DNA from: Candidatus Omnitrophota bacterium
GTDB lineage: Bacteria; Omnitrophota; Gorgyraeia; 2-02-FULL-51-18; JAGOUK01
Assembly: GCA_015231685.1 (NCBI GenBank)
Contig: JADGBA010000022.1
Span: 4,054-14,515 of the forward strand
Length of the DNA: 10,462 bases
Direction of reading: 5' to 3'
The position numbers and the translations under genes are program-made. How positions within the stretch are numbered: the first letter of the stretch is position 1; each line of letters opens with the position of its first letter. The notes under the pieces were generated by a model, which saw nothing but the letters and a program-made list of their open reading frames with translations, ran no database searches and was not told the DNA's origin. Shown piece after piece: positions 1 to 5,757 of the stretch.

Positions 1-499
1 GATAGGAGGCGAGGCCCACAAGCTCCCAGAACATGAAAAGCTGAAGAAGATTGGAGGAAATCACGAGCCCCGTCATCGAAAAGGTGAAGAGGCTCAGGAA
101 CGCGAAGTACCTTCGCCGGTCATGCTCCTCGGCCATATAGAACGCCGAGAACGTTTGCACCAGAAACCCGATCACAGTAACGAGGGTGAGCATGGTGAGG
201 TTTTTGGGATCCATAAGAAAACCGACCCAGATATCCTGAAGGGGCGCGGGGGGAAGCCCGAAGAAGCGCTCCACGGGCAGGGATGCTGCCCGGATCCACG
301 GTATCTCGAAGATGAGGGTGTCGGCGGGTGTGATTCGGCCCGCATAAAGAAAGATCATGACGCCGTTGGCGCACATCGCGAGGAAGGAGAAACCTCCGGC
401 GACCAGCGGGGCGAAGCTCCGGGGGATACCGCGTGCGAAGATCAGCACCGCGAATGAAGCCAGCGGACACAGGAGAGCGATCCAAAGAAGTGCCGCCAT
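1..499 (-). CDS. nuoL: NADH-quinone oxidoreductase subunit L, N-terminal part (truncated by window edge)
   Basis: This is the first 166 codons of NuoL, the largest antiporter-like membrane subunit of complex I, which carries one of the proton channels and the long lateral helix. The start ATG at 499 overlaps the nuoK stop as TGATG. Hydrophobic segments lie near residues 3-20, 32-53, 104-122 and 131-156. The segment with MDPKNLTML (96-104) corresponds to the conserved MD-L-x-x-M-L region after the first periplasmic loop. The motif FMFWELVGLASY (155-166) is the NuoL signature, and Glu159 in WELVG matches the channel glutamate conserved across NuoL/M/N and Mrp antiporters. The position directly after nuoK is canonical for nuo operons. 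The gene runs off the left edge, so about three quarters of the protein is not visible. An Mrp-type paralogue is excluded by the operon context. Confidence 0.96.
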   Translation of the reverse strand, partial: MAALLWIALLCPLASFAVLIFARGIPRSFAPLVAGGFSFLAMCANGVMIFLYAGRITPADTLIFEIPWIRAASLPVERFFGLPPAPLQDIWVGFLMDPKNLTMLTLVTVIGFLVQTFSAFYMAEEHDRRRYFAFLSLFTFSMTGLVISSNLLQLFMFWELVGLASY

Positions 500-810
500 C
501 AGCCTTTAAGCTCCCGCGCGTCGTCAATGAGGACGGAGCGTGTTTTTCTGAAGAATAGAATCACGACGCTCAGAGCGACGCAGATTTCCCCGGCGGCAGT
601 CGCGATCACGAACATGGCGATGATCTGGCTCCGCGCGGCATCCGCCTGGGTGAAGTGTCCAAAAGCGACAAAATTGAGATTCGCGGCATTCAGGATAAGC
701 TCCAGAGAAATCAGCACCGCGATGATGTTCTTGCGGCTCAAGACGCCGAAGATCCCCGCGCCGAACAGAAAGGCCGAGAGAAGAAGATAGGCGGGTAGCG
801 ACTGGCTCAT
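499..810 (-). CDS. nuoK: NADH-quinone oxidoreductase subunit K
   Basis: NuoK is a small three-helix membrane subunit of complex I, homologous to MrpC and mitochondrial ND4L, and forms part of a proton path. The protein is 103 aa, the usual length. Three hydrophobic stretches are visible (about 5-24, 28-50 and 62-87). The two membrane glutamates conserved in NuoK are present: Glu37 in LISLELILNAANLNF and Glu75 in ATAAGEICVAL. I chose the ATG at 810 rather than an upstream in-frame ATG because the longer form adds 50 non-homologous residues. The chosen start forms an ATGA overlap with nuoJ and has an AGAGGA ribosome binding site about 7 bases upstream. Its stop overlaps the nuoL start. Confidence 0.97.
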   Translation of the reverse strand: MSQSLPAYLLLSAFLFGAGIFGVLSRKNIIAVLISLELILNAANLNFVAFGHFTQADAARSQIIAMFVIATAAGEICVALSVVILFFRKTRSVLIDDARELKG

Positions 811-1307
811 GATTCGTTCCTCTCTCCGGAGGCCAGGAGCGCTCCGAGGATGGTTACAAGAAGAATGAGCGAGACAATCTCGAAGGGCAGGGCGGCCCAC
901 CCCAAAAGATGTGTCCCGAGTTCCTGGACAGAAACCTCGGGCGACGCCTGACGGCTCCACGGGGTATTGAGAACCGAGGCGCCGACGAGAAATACCCAGG
1001 CGCCGGCCGCGATCAGAGAAGCAAGTGTTTTTCGTGTGCCGGAACGAAGTGCGGTCTGCGCCGGGTCCGTGAGCATAATCGCAAACACGATCACGATAGC
1101 GATTGCGCCGATATACACAATGAGCTGAATTACCGCCAGATATTCCGCCCCCAAAAAAACATAAAGACCCGCGATGCCGAAGAGCGTCACCGCGAGGGCG
1201 ATGGCGTTATGGAGCACGCGGTTCAGGCTTACCGTGAGAACCGCTCCTGCCACGGTGAGGGCCGCGAAATAAAGAAAAACCGTTTCCCGGACGATATGGG
1301 GGATCAT
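807..1307 (-). CDS. nuoJ: NADH-quinone oxidoreductase subunit J
   Basis: NuoJ is a membrane subunit of complex I (mitochondrial ND6 homologue) at the junction between the quinone site and the antiporter subunits. The protein is 166 aa, typical for the family. About five hydrophobic segments can be seen. The signature lies at about residues 53-79, with EYLAVIQLIVYIGAIAIV containing the Tyr-Ile-Gly-Ala helix whose pi-bulge rotates during turnover in known structures. The start at 1307 overlaps the nuoI stop as ATGA, and the stop overlaps the nuoK start as ATGA. The order I-J-K-L is canonical. Nothing unusual was seen. Confidence 0.97.
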   Translation of the reverse strand: MIPHIVRETVFLYFAALTVAGAVLTVSLNRVLHNAIALAVTLFGIAGLYVFLGAEYLAVIQLIVYIGAIAIVIVFAIMLTDPAQTALRSGTRKTLASLIAAGAWVFLVGASVLNTPWSRQASPEVSVQELGTHLLGWAALPFEIVSLILLVTILGALLASGERNES

Positions 1308-1825
1308 GACCCGGCCTCCGATGCGGGGCGGCCGGCTTGGCGTTCGGTTTTGCGTTGGGCGGCGGTGCGGATGGGGCCGGTGACGTCGATGCCTTTTTTT
1401 CTGAAAGGCTCCAAAAAGTCATGAAAGAGCTCCGCTCGGTCGACGGCGACTTCATCGTAAGCGGAGGCATCGTGCTTCAGAGCATCGGTGGGGCAAACCT
1501 CGACGCAGGACCCGCAGAGTGAGCAGAGAGAAGTTTGATGCCGGTAGACGGTGAGAATCCGTTTGCCTTCGGCGTTTTTCTCTACCGATACATCGATGCA
1601 GCGTGACGGACAGGCTTTGACGCAGGCCATGCAGGCCACGCATTTGTGGGTTCCGTCGACCTCATCCGCTTTGAAGACGATGGGCCCTTTGAAACATTCG
1701 GGTACGATTTCTTCTTTGGGATACAGAAAGGTTACGGGTTTTTTGAACGCATAACGGAACGTGACGCCCAGGCCTTCGAGAAGGCTCGTTAATCCATTGA
1801 GGATTTCCATAAAATAGCGCTTCAT
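1304..1825 (-). CDS. nuoI: NADH-quinone oxidoreductase subunit I, 2x[4Fe-4S] ferredoxin-like
   Basis: NuoI carries clusters N6a and N6b, which pass electrons to cluster N2 in NuoB. The protein is 173 aa. Two full 4Fe-4S motifs of the form C-x2-C-x2-C-x3-CP are visible: Cys62, 65, 68 and 72 (CVACMACVKACP), and Cys101, 104, 107 and 111 (CSLCGSCVEVCP). The amphipathic N-terminus with FKKPVTFLYPKE is the usual NuoI lead-in. An upstream in-frame ATG at 1900 would add 25 residues rich in Pro and Ser inside nuoH. I prefer the ATG at 1825 because it gives an ATGA overlap with the nuoH stop and matches family length. The C-terminal tail after residue 155 is hydrophilic and probably variable. Confidence 0.97.
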   Translation of the reverse strand: MKRYFMEILNGLTSLLEGLGVTFRYAFKKPVTFLYPKEEIVPECFKGPIVFKADEVDGTHKCVACMACVKACPSRCIDVSVEKNAEGKRILTVYRHQTSLCSLCGSCVEVCPTDALKHDASAYDEVAVDRAELFHDFLEPFRKKGIDVTGPIRTAAQRKTERQAGRPASEAGS

Positions 1826-2811
1826 GGCTGCAAGAAGAGTGTCGCTCCCAGAGCGGTGACGAGCAGGTTGAGGAGGGCCAGGGGAATGAGAACTTTCCAA
1901 CTGAAGAGGATCAGTTGATCACTCCGAAGCCGCGGAAAGGTCCAGCGTACCCACATGACCACAAGAACGACGGAGTAGGTCTTGATCAAAAACCACGCCG
2001 GCCCGGGGAGAAGGGGCCCTTGCCACCCTCCGAGAAAAAGGGTCGAGGCCAGAGCCGAACCCAGGAACACGTGTGTGTATTCGGCCAGAAAAAAAAGCGC
2101 AAAGCGCATCCCCGAATACTCGGTGAGGTAGCCGGCCACCAGCTCCGATTCGGCCTCGGGGAGGTCAAAAGGCGCGCGGTTGGTCTCGCCGAGCATAGCA
2201 CAGAAGAAGATTCCGAAGGCCAGGGGCTGGACAAGGACGAACCAGATCCGGCTTTGGGCTGAAACAATCTCGGTCATACGAAGGCTTCCGGTCAGAAGCA
2301 CGACGCCCATCACGGACAAAAGGAGGGGGATCTCGTACGCGATGTTCTGCGCCACCGAGCGGATGCCGCCCAAGGCCGAGTATTTGTTGTGTGAGGACCA
2401 GCCGCCGAGAAAGAGGCTGAAAAAACTGACACTCGACATCGCGAATATCAGAAGAAAACCGATGTTGAGATCCCGTATGATAAGGTTTTTGCCCGCGGGG
2501 ATCACGATGAAGGAGACGATAATCGGAGCGAAGACGAGCAGGGGCGCCAGAAGATACAGAAAGGTTTTGCCGTGGCGCGGAAGAACCAGCTCCTTGGTGA
2601 AGAGTTTGACCGAATCCAAGACTGTCTGAAAAATTCCTTCCGGCCCCGCGATGATGGGCCCCCGCCTCCTCTGGATGCGGGCGGAGACTTTGCGCTCAAG
2701 CCATACCAGAAAGAGTGCGTTCGCTGACACAAAGCCCGTGGCGAAGCACCCCCAGAATCCGGCCTTCAGAGCTTCGGACACCCAGGGAGTCTTCAAAAAC
2801 ACCGGTATCAT
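1822..2811 (-). CDS. nuoH: NADH-quinone oxidoreductase subunit H
   Basis: NuoH (mitochondrial ND1 homologue) forms the membrane side of the quinone chamber and links the Fe-S arm to the proton-pumping arm. The length of 329 aa is normal, with about eight membrane helices. Conserved family blocks are present in order: WLERKVSARIQ (37-47), GGWSSHNKYSALGGIRSV (136-153), ETNRAPFDLPEAESELVAGY (209-228), RFALFFLAEY (236-245) and RWTFPRLRSDQL (289-300). The acidic and arginine residues that line the E-channel are within these blocks. The segment after SARIQ reads RRRGP, more basic than in many NuoH proteins. The start ATG at 2811 overlaps the nuoCD stop as TGATG. In E. coli-type operons nuoE, nuoF and nuoG would sit between CD and H, and they are absent here. 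Confidence 0.97.
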   Translation of the reverse strand: MIPVFLKTPWVSEALKAGFWGCFATGFVSANALFLVWLERKVSARIQRRRGPIIAGPEGIFQTVLDSVKLFTKELVLPRHGKTFLYLLAPLLVFAPIIVSFIVIPAGKNLIIRDLNIGFLLIFAMSSVSFFSLFLGGWSSHNKYSALGGIRSVAQNIAYEIPLLLSVMGVVLLTGSLRMTEIVSAQSRIWFVLVQPLAFGIFFCAMLGETNRAPFDLPEAESELVAGYLTEYSGMRFALFFLAEYTHVFLGSALASTLFLGGWQGPLLPGPAWFLIKTYSVVLVVMWVRWTFPRLRSDQLILFSWKVLIPLALLNLLVTALGATLFLQP

Positions 2812-4409
2812 CAGCGGTCGATCTCCGAAACGATCGCATCAAAGCTCCCAAAAATCGAGATGAGATCCGCGATGAAGCATTCGCGGCCGAGTTCCGAGAA
2901 GGCGCTGATATTCGAGAATGACGGCGTACGAAGCTTGAGGCGGTAGGGTGTCGGAGAGCCATCGGAGGCCAGGTAGATCCCGAAAGACCCCCGGGCCGAT
3001 TCGGTGCTGAAGTAATATTCTCCGCGGGGGACCGTTTTGGGGACCTTGGGGAGCAGGATCTCGCCGGGCGGAAGATTGCGGTATATCTGTTCGACGATCC
3101 TCAGGCTTTGAGCCATCTCATCCATACGCACGAGATAACGGGCATAGGAGTCACCTTCGCTTCGTACGGGTATTTCAAAATCGAGCCGTGGATAAATCGA
3201 ATACGGAGTCACGCGCCGGTCATCACGACACACGCCCGAGGCGCGAAGCGAAGGGCCGGTAACGCCGTAGGCGAGGGCGGTCTCTTTTGAAAGCACCCCG
3301 ATTCCCTGTGTGCGTTTGCGGAAGATGATGTTTTTGCCGATCAGAGTCCGGTAATCCTTCAGCTTTTGACGGAAGGCGGGAATAAAATCGGAGATCATGT
3401 TTTGAATACGTTTTTCGGGGATGTCGTGCGCGACACCTCCGAAGCGAAAGAAATTGTAGGTCAGGCGTTCCCCGGTGCAGAGTTCGGTGATGTCGAGGAT
3501 TTTTTCACGGTCGTCGAAACAGTAGAAGTAGGGTGTGAAGGCGCCGAGGTCCAGAAGAAAGGTGGCCAGCCAAAGAAGGTGGCTTGCGATCCGGTTCAGT
3601 TCTGTGAGAAGGACGCGGATCGTTTGAGCGCGCGCGGGCGCCTCGATGCCCATGGCCCTTTCGATGAGTTCGGCGTAGGTGAAGTTGTAAGCCATGGCCC
3701 CCACGTAGTCAAGCCGTCCCAAATTGGGCCAGAATGCGCGATAGTCCTGGATTTCGGCCATTTTTTCATGATTGCGGTGGCCGTAACCGATCGTGCATTC
3801 GGTGCTGAGAACGCGTTCCCCGGTAATGCGAGCGATGATACGCATGACCCCGTGGGTGGCCGGATGCTGCGGACCCAGATTAAGTTCGTAACTGTCCGCA
3901 TCGTTTTTCGGGGTGCGGGGGTTCAAGAGATCAAAGGCCGCACGGTCCTCATGGATCGCGCTCAAGACTTCCTCCGCGTCCGCACCAACCGCGGAGCCCT
4001 TGAAGCTCTTCAAAAGGGGGTGGATTCGGGGTGTTTCCGGAAGAATGAGACGCTTGAGGTTGGGATGCGGATCAAACCGGATTCCGAAAAAGTCATAAAC
4101 TTCTCTTTCATACCACCTCGCCGCCGGAAAAATATCCCCGACCCCGGGGCCCGAAGCATCCGGTTTTGGCAGAACCACTTTTGTCAGAAATCTGGAGGCG
4201 GATTCGGTGCGGCTAAAGACGTAGACCAGTTCGAAGGCGTCAGAGAAGTCCAGTGCGGTCAGACATTCGAGAAAATAACCCTGATCCTTCAGACGCGCGC
4301 AAAGTTCGCGCAGCCCGTCGCGACGTGTGACAGCTTCGCAGGCGTAGCCGTGACGGGCGGCATCCTTGTCGGCGCGTAAGGTGTCAGGCGGCAGCGTTAC
4401 GGAAAGCAT
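2811..4409 (-). CDS. nuoCD: NADH-quinone oxidoreductase fused subunit C/D
   Basis: This 532 aa protein fuses NuoC (about 1-130) to NuoD (about 172-532) through a charged linker, as in E. coli NuoCD but shorter. The NuoC part ends in the signature WYEREVYDFFGI (99-110) followed by DPHPNLKRLILPE. The NuoD part begins with LGPQHPATHGVMR. His186 of HPATHG and Tyr245 of FTY align with the quinone head-group ligands His38 and Tyr87 of Thermus Nqo4. LLTELNRIASHLLWL (267-281), TGPSLRASG (384-392) and STESARG (468-474) are further NuoD blocks. The block usually reading like GFLHRGIEKMAE is GYGHRNHEKMAE (208-219). The chosen ATG at 4409 overlaps nuoB by 26 bases. A longer in-frame start (4487) adds 26 residues without family similarity. 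Confidence 0.96.
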   Translation of the reverse strand: MLSVTLPPDTLRADKDAARHGYACEAVTRRDGLRELCARLKDQGYFLECLTALDFSDAFELVYVFSRTESASRFLTKVVLPKPDASGPGVGDIFPAARWYEREVYDFFGIRFDPHPNLKRLILPETPRIHPLLKSFKGSAVGADAEEVLSAIHEDRAAFDLLNPRTPKNDADSYELNLGPQHPATHGVMRIIARITGERVLSTECTIGYGHRNHEKMAEIQDYRAFWPNLGRLDYVGAMAYNFTYAELIERAMGIEAPARAQTIRVLLTELNRIASHLLWLATFLLDLGAFTPYFYCFDDREKILDITELCTGERLTYNFFRFGGVAHDIPEKRIQNMISDFIPAFRQKLKDYRTLIGKNIIFRKRTQGIGVLSKETALAYGVTGPSLRASGVCRDDRRVTPYSIYPRLDFEIPVRSEGDSYARYLVRMDEMAQSLRIVEQIYRNLPPGEILLPKVPKTVPRGEYYFSTESARGSFGIYLASDGSPTPYRLKLRTPSFSNISAFSELGRECFIADLISIFGSFDAIVSEIDR

Positions 4410-4983
4410 CTCTTGAGATGGCGTCCTTGTACACAGGGTTTTGACGATTCGAAAAATCCTTGATTGCGGCCGGGGACATCCGCCCATCTGCTTTTCCCTG
4501 ACGGATCAAATCCCGCAGCTTAAGAAGCCCCGCCAAGAGAGCTTCGGGACGCGGAGGGCAGCCCGGAATATAGACGTTGACCGGGATGATCTTGTCGATT
4601 CCTTCGAGAATCCCGTATTGGCCCGGAAATTTGAACGGCCCTCCGGCGATGGCGCACCCCCCGTACGCTACGACGTACTTGGGGGCGGCCATTTGATCGT
4701 AAAGCGTTTTGATGCAGGGGGCCATCTTTCGGGAGACCGTTCCGGCGACGATCATGAGGTCCGCTTGACGCGGGGAAGCCCGGAAAACCCCGTAGCCGTA
4801 ACGCTCAATGTCGAACCGTGAGGCCCCCAGACCGATCATCTCGATGGCGCAGCAGGCCAGTCCGAAGGTCAGCGGCCATAGAGAGCTCGAGCGGCAGAAA
4901 TCAACCGCCTCTTCGAGGCGGAAAAGCTCGAGCGGAAGAACCGGCGGCGATTGGGTACCAGGATCCGGGGGGCTTACTTCCAT
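4384..4983 (-). CDS. nuoB: NADH-quinone oxidoreductase subunit B, cluster N2 protein
   Basis: NuoB binds the terminal [4Fe-4S] cluster N2 that reduces quinone at the interface with NuoD and NuoH. The protein is 199 aa. The four N2 ligands are identifiable: adjacent Cys44 and Cys45 in FGLACCAIEMI, Cys110 in YGGCAIAGGPF, and Cys142 in PGCPPRPEALL. ASPRQADLMIVAGTVSRKMAP (69-89) is a second diagnostic block. The form YGGCAIAGGPFKFPGQYGI belongs to the subfamily with an insertion after the third ligand, rather than the GSCANSGG type. One non-ligand Cys (Cys90) follows KMAP. The ATG at 4983 overlaps the nuoA stop by 10 bases and has a good AAAAGGAG ribosome binding site upstream. Confidence 0.97.
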   Translation of the reverse strand: MEVSPPDPGTQSPPVLPLELFRLEEAVDFCRSSSLWPLTFGLACCAIEMIGLGASRFDIERYGYGVFRASPRQADLMIVAGTVSRKMAPCIKTLYDQMAAPKYVVAYGGCAIAGGPFKFPGQYGILEGIDKIIPVNVYIPGCPPRPEALLAGLLKLRDLIRQGKADGRMSPAAIKDFSNRQNPVYKDAISRDAFRNAAA

Positions 4984-5333
4984 TCGAAGACTCCTTTTCT
5001 CCAGGAATAGGCGATAGCGAAACTGAGGATTCCCAGAAAAACGCTGACTTCAATAAAAGGCAGGGGACCCGCGATGGAGCGGTAAGCCACAAGCACAGGA
5101 AAAAGAAAAACCGACTCCACAGCAAACGCCAGAAACACGAGCGCCAGAAGGTAATAGTAGATGTCGAACCGAATCCACGCGCTCCCCACCGGCACCTCTC
5201 CGGATTCGTAAGGCTCCGACGCGCGGTCCCCCCGGCTTCGCGGACTGATAAAAAGCGGCGCGATGCCACAGAAGAGCACAAAAGCCACCCCAATCACAAA
5301 AAAGACAAAAACATAGAAATAGTCGGAGATCAA
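4974..5333 (-). CDS. nuoA: NADH-quinone oxidoreductase subunit A
   Basis: NuoA (ND3 homologue) is a three-helix membrane subunit whose first loop reaches the quinone chamber. The protein is 119 aa with helices at about 4-29, 60-85 and 91-111. The loop motif YESGEVPVGSAWIRF (42-56) is the equivalent of the YECG/FESG loop, with Ser in place of Cys as in E. coli. The conserved FDVE block of helix 2 reads FAVESVFLFP (70-79), so its Asp is Ala71 while Glu73 is kept. The start is TTG at 5333, the only start candidate in frame before the upstream stop at 5388, supported by an AAGGA site 6 bases upstream. It is the first gene of the nuo operon. Confidence 0.94.
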   Translation of the reverse strand: MISDYFYVFVFFVIGVAFVLFCGIAPLFISPRSRGDRASEPYESGEVPVGSAWIRFDIYYYLLALVFLAFAVESVFLFPVLVAYRSIAGPLPFIEVSVFLGILSFAIAYSWRKGVFEWK

Positions 5334-5370
5334 AAGGAATCCTTCCGGTAAAGTGGATAAATTTTTGCAT

Positions 5371-5400
5371 ATGCTAGCACCGATTATTCATTCCTGTCCA
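5371..5400 (-). promoter_or_regulatory. Candidate sigma70-type promoter for the nuo operon
   Basis: Reading the minus strand, TGGACA (5400-5395) is followed 18 bases later by TAGCAT (5376-5371), which is preceded by TGC, giving an extended -10 (TGnTAGCAT). Transcription would begin near 5364 and leave a leader of about 30 bases before the nuoA ribosome binding site. The opposite-strand gene and repeats upstream of nuoA make a separate nuo promoter likely. This is a motif match only; the -35 is imperfect and the spacer slightly long. Confidence 0.35.
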
Positions 5401-5425
5401 ACCTCGGAACAAAACCTCACAAAAC

Positions 5426-5463
5426 TTGGGACAGTCCCAAAATACCCCTTGAGCCTGTCCCCG
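5426..5463 (+). repeat. REP-like repeat, left copy of an inverted pair
   Basis: The core (5428-5463) is GGGACAGTCCCAAAATA, then seven bases CCCCTTG, then AGCCTGTCCCCG. It matches the reverse complement of 5720-5755 at 32 of 36 positions. It can fold in two ways: a perfect short palindrome TTGGGAC-A-GTCCCAA (5426-5440), or a longer hairpin pairing GGGACAG (5428-5434) with CTGTCCC (5455-5461) across a 20-base loop. Paired GGGACAG/CTGTCCC arms of this kind are typical of REP elements mobilised by RAYT (TnpA-REP) transposases, but none is encoded in the window. It lies between the nuoA promoter region and the small plus-strand gene, so it may also act as a transcription boundary. Confidence 0.75.
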
Positions 5464-5490
5464 CCGCGGGCGTGGTAGAATAGAACCACT

Positions 5491-5649
5491 ATGGAAATCT
5501 TGATTGCGGGTATTGTGGTTGTGGCGGCGGTGGGGCTTCTCGGTGCTCGGTATTTTTTGACGGGCAAGAAGTTCGAGAAATCCTGCTGTGGGTCACAGGA
5601 CGAACCCAAGAATACTGGTTGCGGTTGCGGTTCCTCCGACTGTAAATAA
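5491..5649 (+). CDS. Small Cys-rich single-helix membrane protein, NqrM-like
   Basis: This 52 aa protein is the only plus-strand gene I can support. Residues 2-23 (EILIAGIVVVAAVGLLGARY) form one membrane helix, followed by a basic TGKKFEK and a Cys-rich tail: KSCCGS (30-35) and GCGCGSSDCK (43-52), with Cys32, 33, 44, 46 and 51. NqrM (DUF539), needed to assemble the NqrD/NqrE iron centre of NQR, has the same layout of helix, SCGG-like motif and C-x-C...C tail, and is usually found just after apbE, as this gene is apart from strand. FeoB-associated Cys-rich proteins (PF12669) look similar and are the main alternative. No clear Shine-Dalgarno precedes the ATG. A TAGAAT box ends 9 bases upstream of it and a GTGGT/ACCAC stem abuts it, so initiation may be leaderless or weak. 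The gene lies inside an inverted repeat pair. No gene symbol is given because the NqrM assignment is inferred. Confidence 0.72.
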   Translation: MEILIAGIVVVAAVGLLGARYFLTGKKFEKSCCGSQDEPKNTGCGCGSSDCK

Positions 5650-5719
5650 TCCTTCCCCATAAACAGTCCCGGGCACAAGGGGCGTGGACTGCCTGCGAAT
5701 AGTTGTTAATCGAACGATT

Positions 5720-5757
5720 CGGGGACAGGCTAAAGCCCTATTTTGGGACTGTCCCCC
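5720..5757 (-). repeat. REP-like repeat, right copy of an inverted pair (overlaps 3' end of apbE)
   Basis: Read on the minus strand, the core is GGGACAGTCCCAAAATA, then GGGCTTT, then AGCCTGTCCCCG. It differs from the left copy only at four of the seven central bases. GGGGACAG (5721-5728) can pair with CTGTCCCC (5749-5756), and within the loop GGC-TAAA-GCC can form a small inner stem, so this copy folds better than the left one. It supplies the apbE stop codon and about the last eight apbE codons. It may also serve as the 3' structure of the nqr-apbE transcript, though no T-run follows the hairpin and it is not a standard intrinsic terminator. Confidence 0.75.

Noticed and set aside
120..527. 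Minus-strand open frame of 135 codons at the left end
   Set aside because: It is out of frame with nuoL, which covers the same bases with clear family motifs.
909..1424. Plus-strand open frame across nuoJ and nuoI
   Set aside because: It is antisense to two conserved genes, with low-complexity charged translation and no family resemblance.
3366..4379. Long plus-strand open frame of 337 codons opposite nuoCD
   Set aside because: It is fully antisense to a well-conserved nuoCD, has no recognisable domain and no operon context. Long antisense frames are expected from the GC-rich third codon positions of the real gene.
5449..5481. TTGAGC and TAGAAT as a promoter for the small plus-strand gene
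   Set aside because: The spacing is 21 bases, too long for a standard sigma70 promoter, and no better -35 is placed correctly. I mention the TAGAAT box but do not call a promoter.
5664..5691. CAGTCC/GGACTG hairpin downstream of the small gene as a terminator
   Set aside because: It has a 6-bp stem, a 16-base loop and no T-run after it, so it is too weak to call.
5708..5719. Palindrome AATCG-AA-CGATT beside the right repeat
   Set aside because: It is a single short palindrome with no second copy, and could occur by chance.
5334..5729. Possible tRNA, riboswitch or other RNA gene in the gap between the operons
   Set aside because: No cloverleaf or known riboswitch core could be recognised. 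The structure seen is explained by the repeats and the small gene.
5426..5757. An insertion sequence bounded by the inverted repeats
   Set aside because: The enclosed segment encodes only the small Cys-rich protein and no transposase, and no target-site duplication was evident. The repeats fit REP-like elements better.
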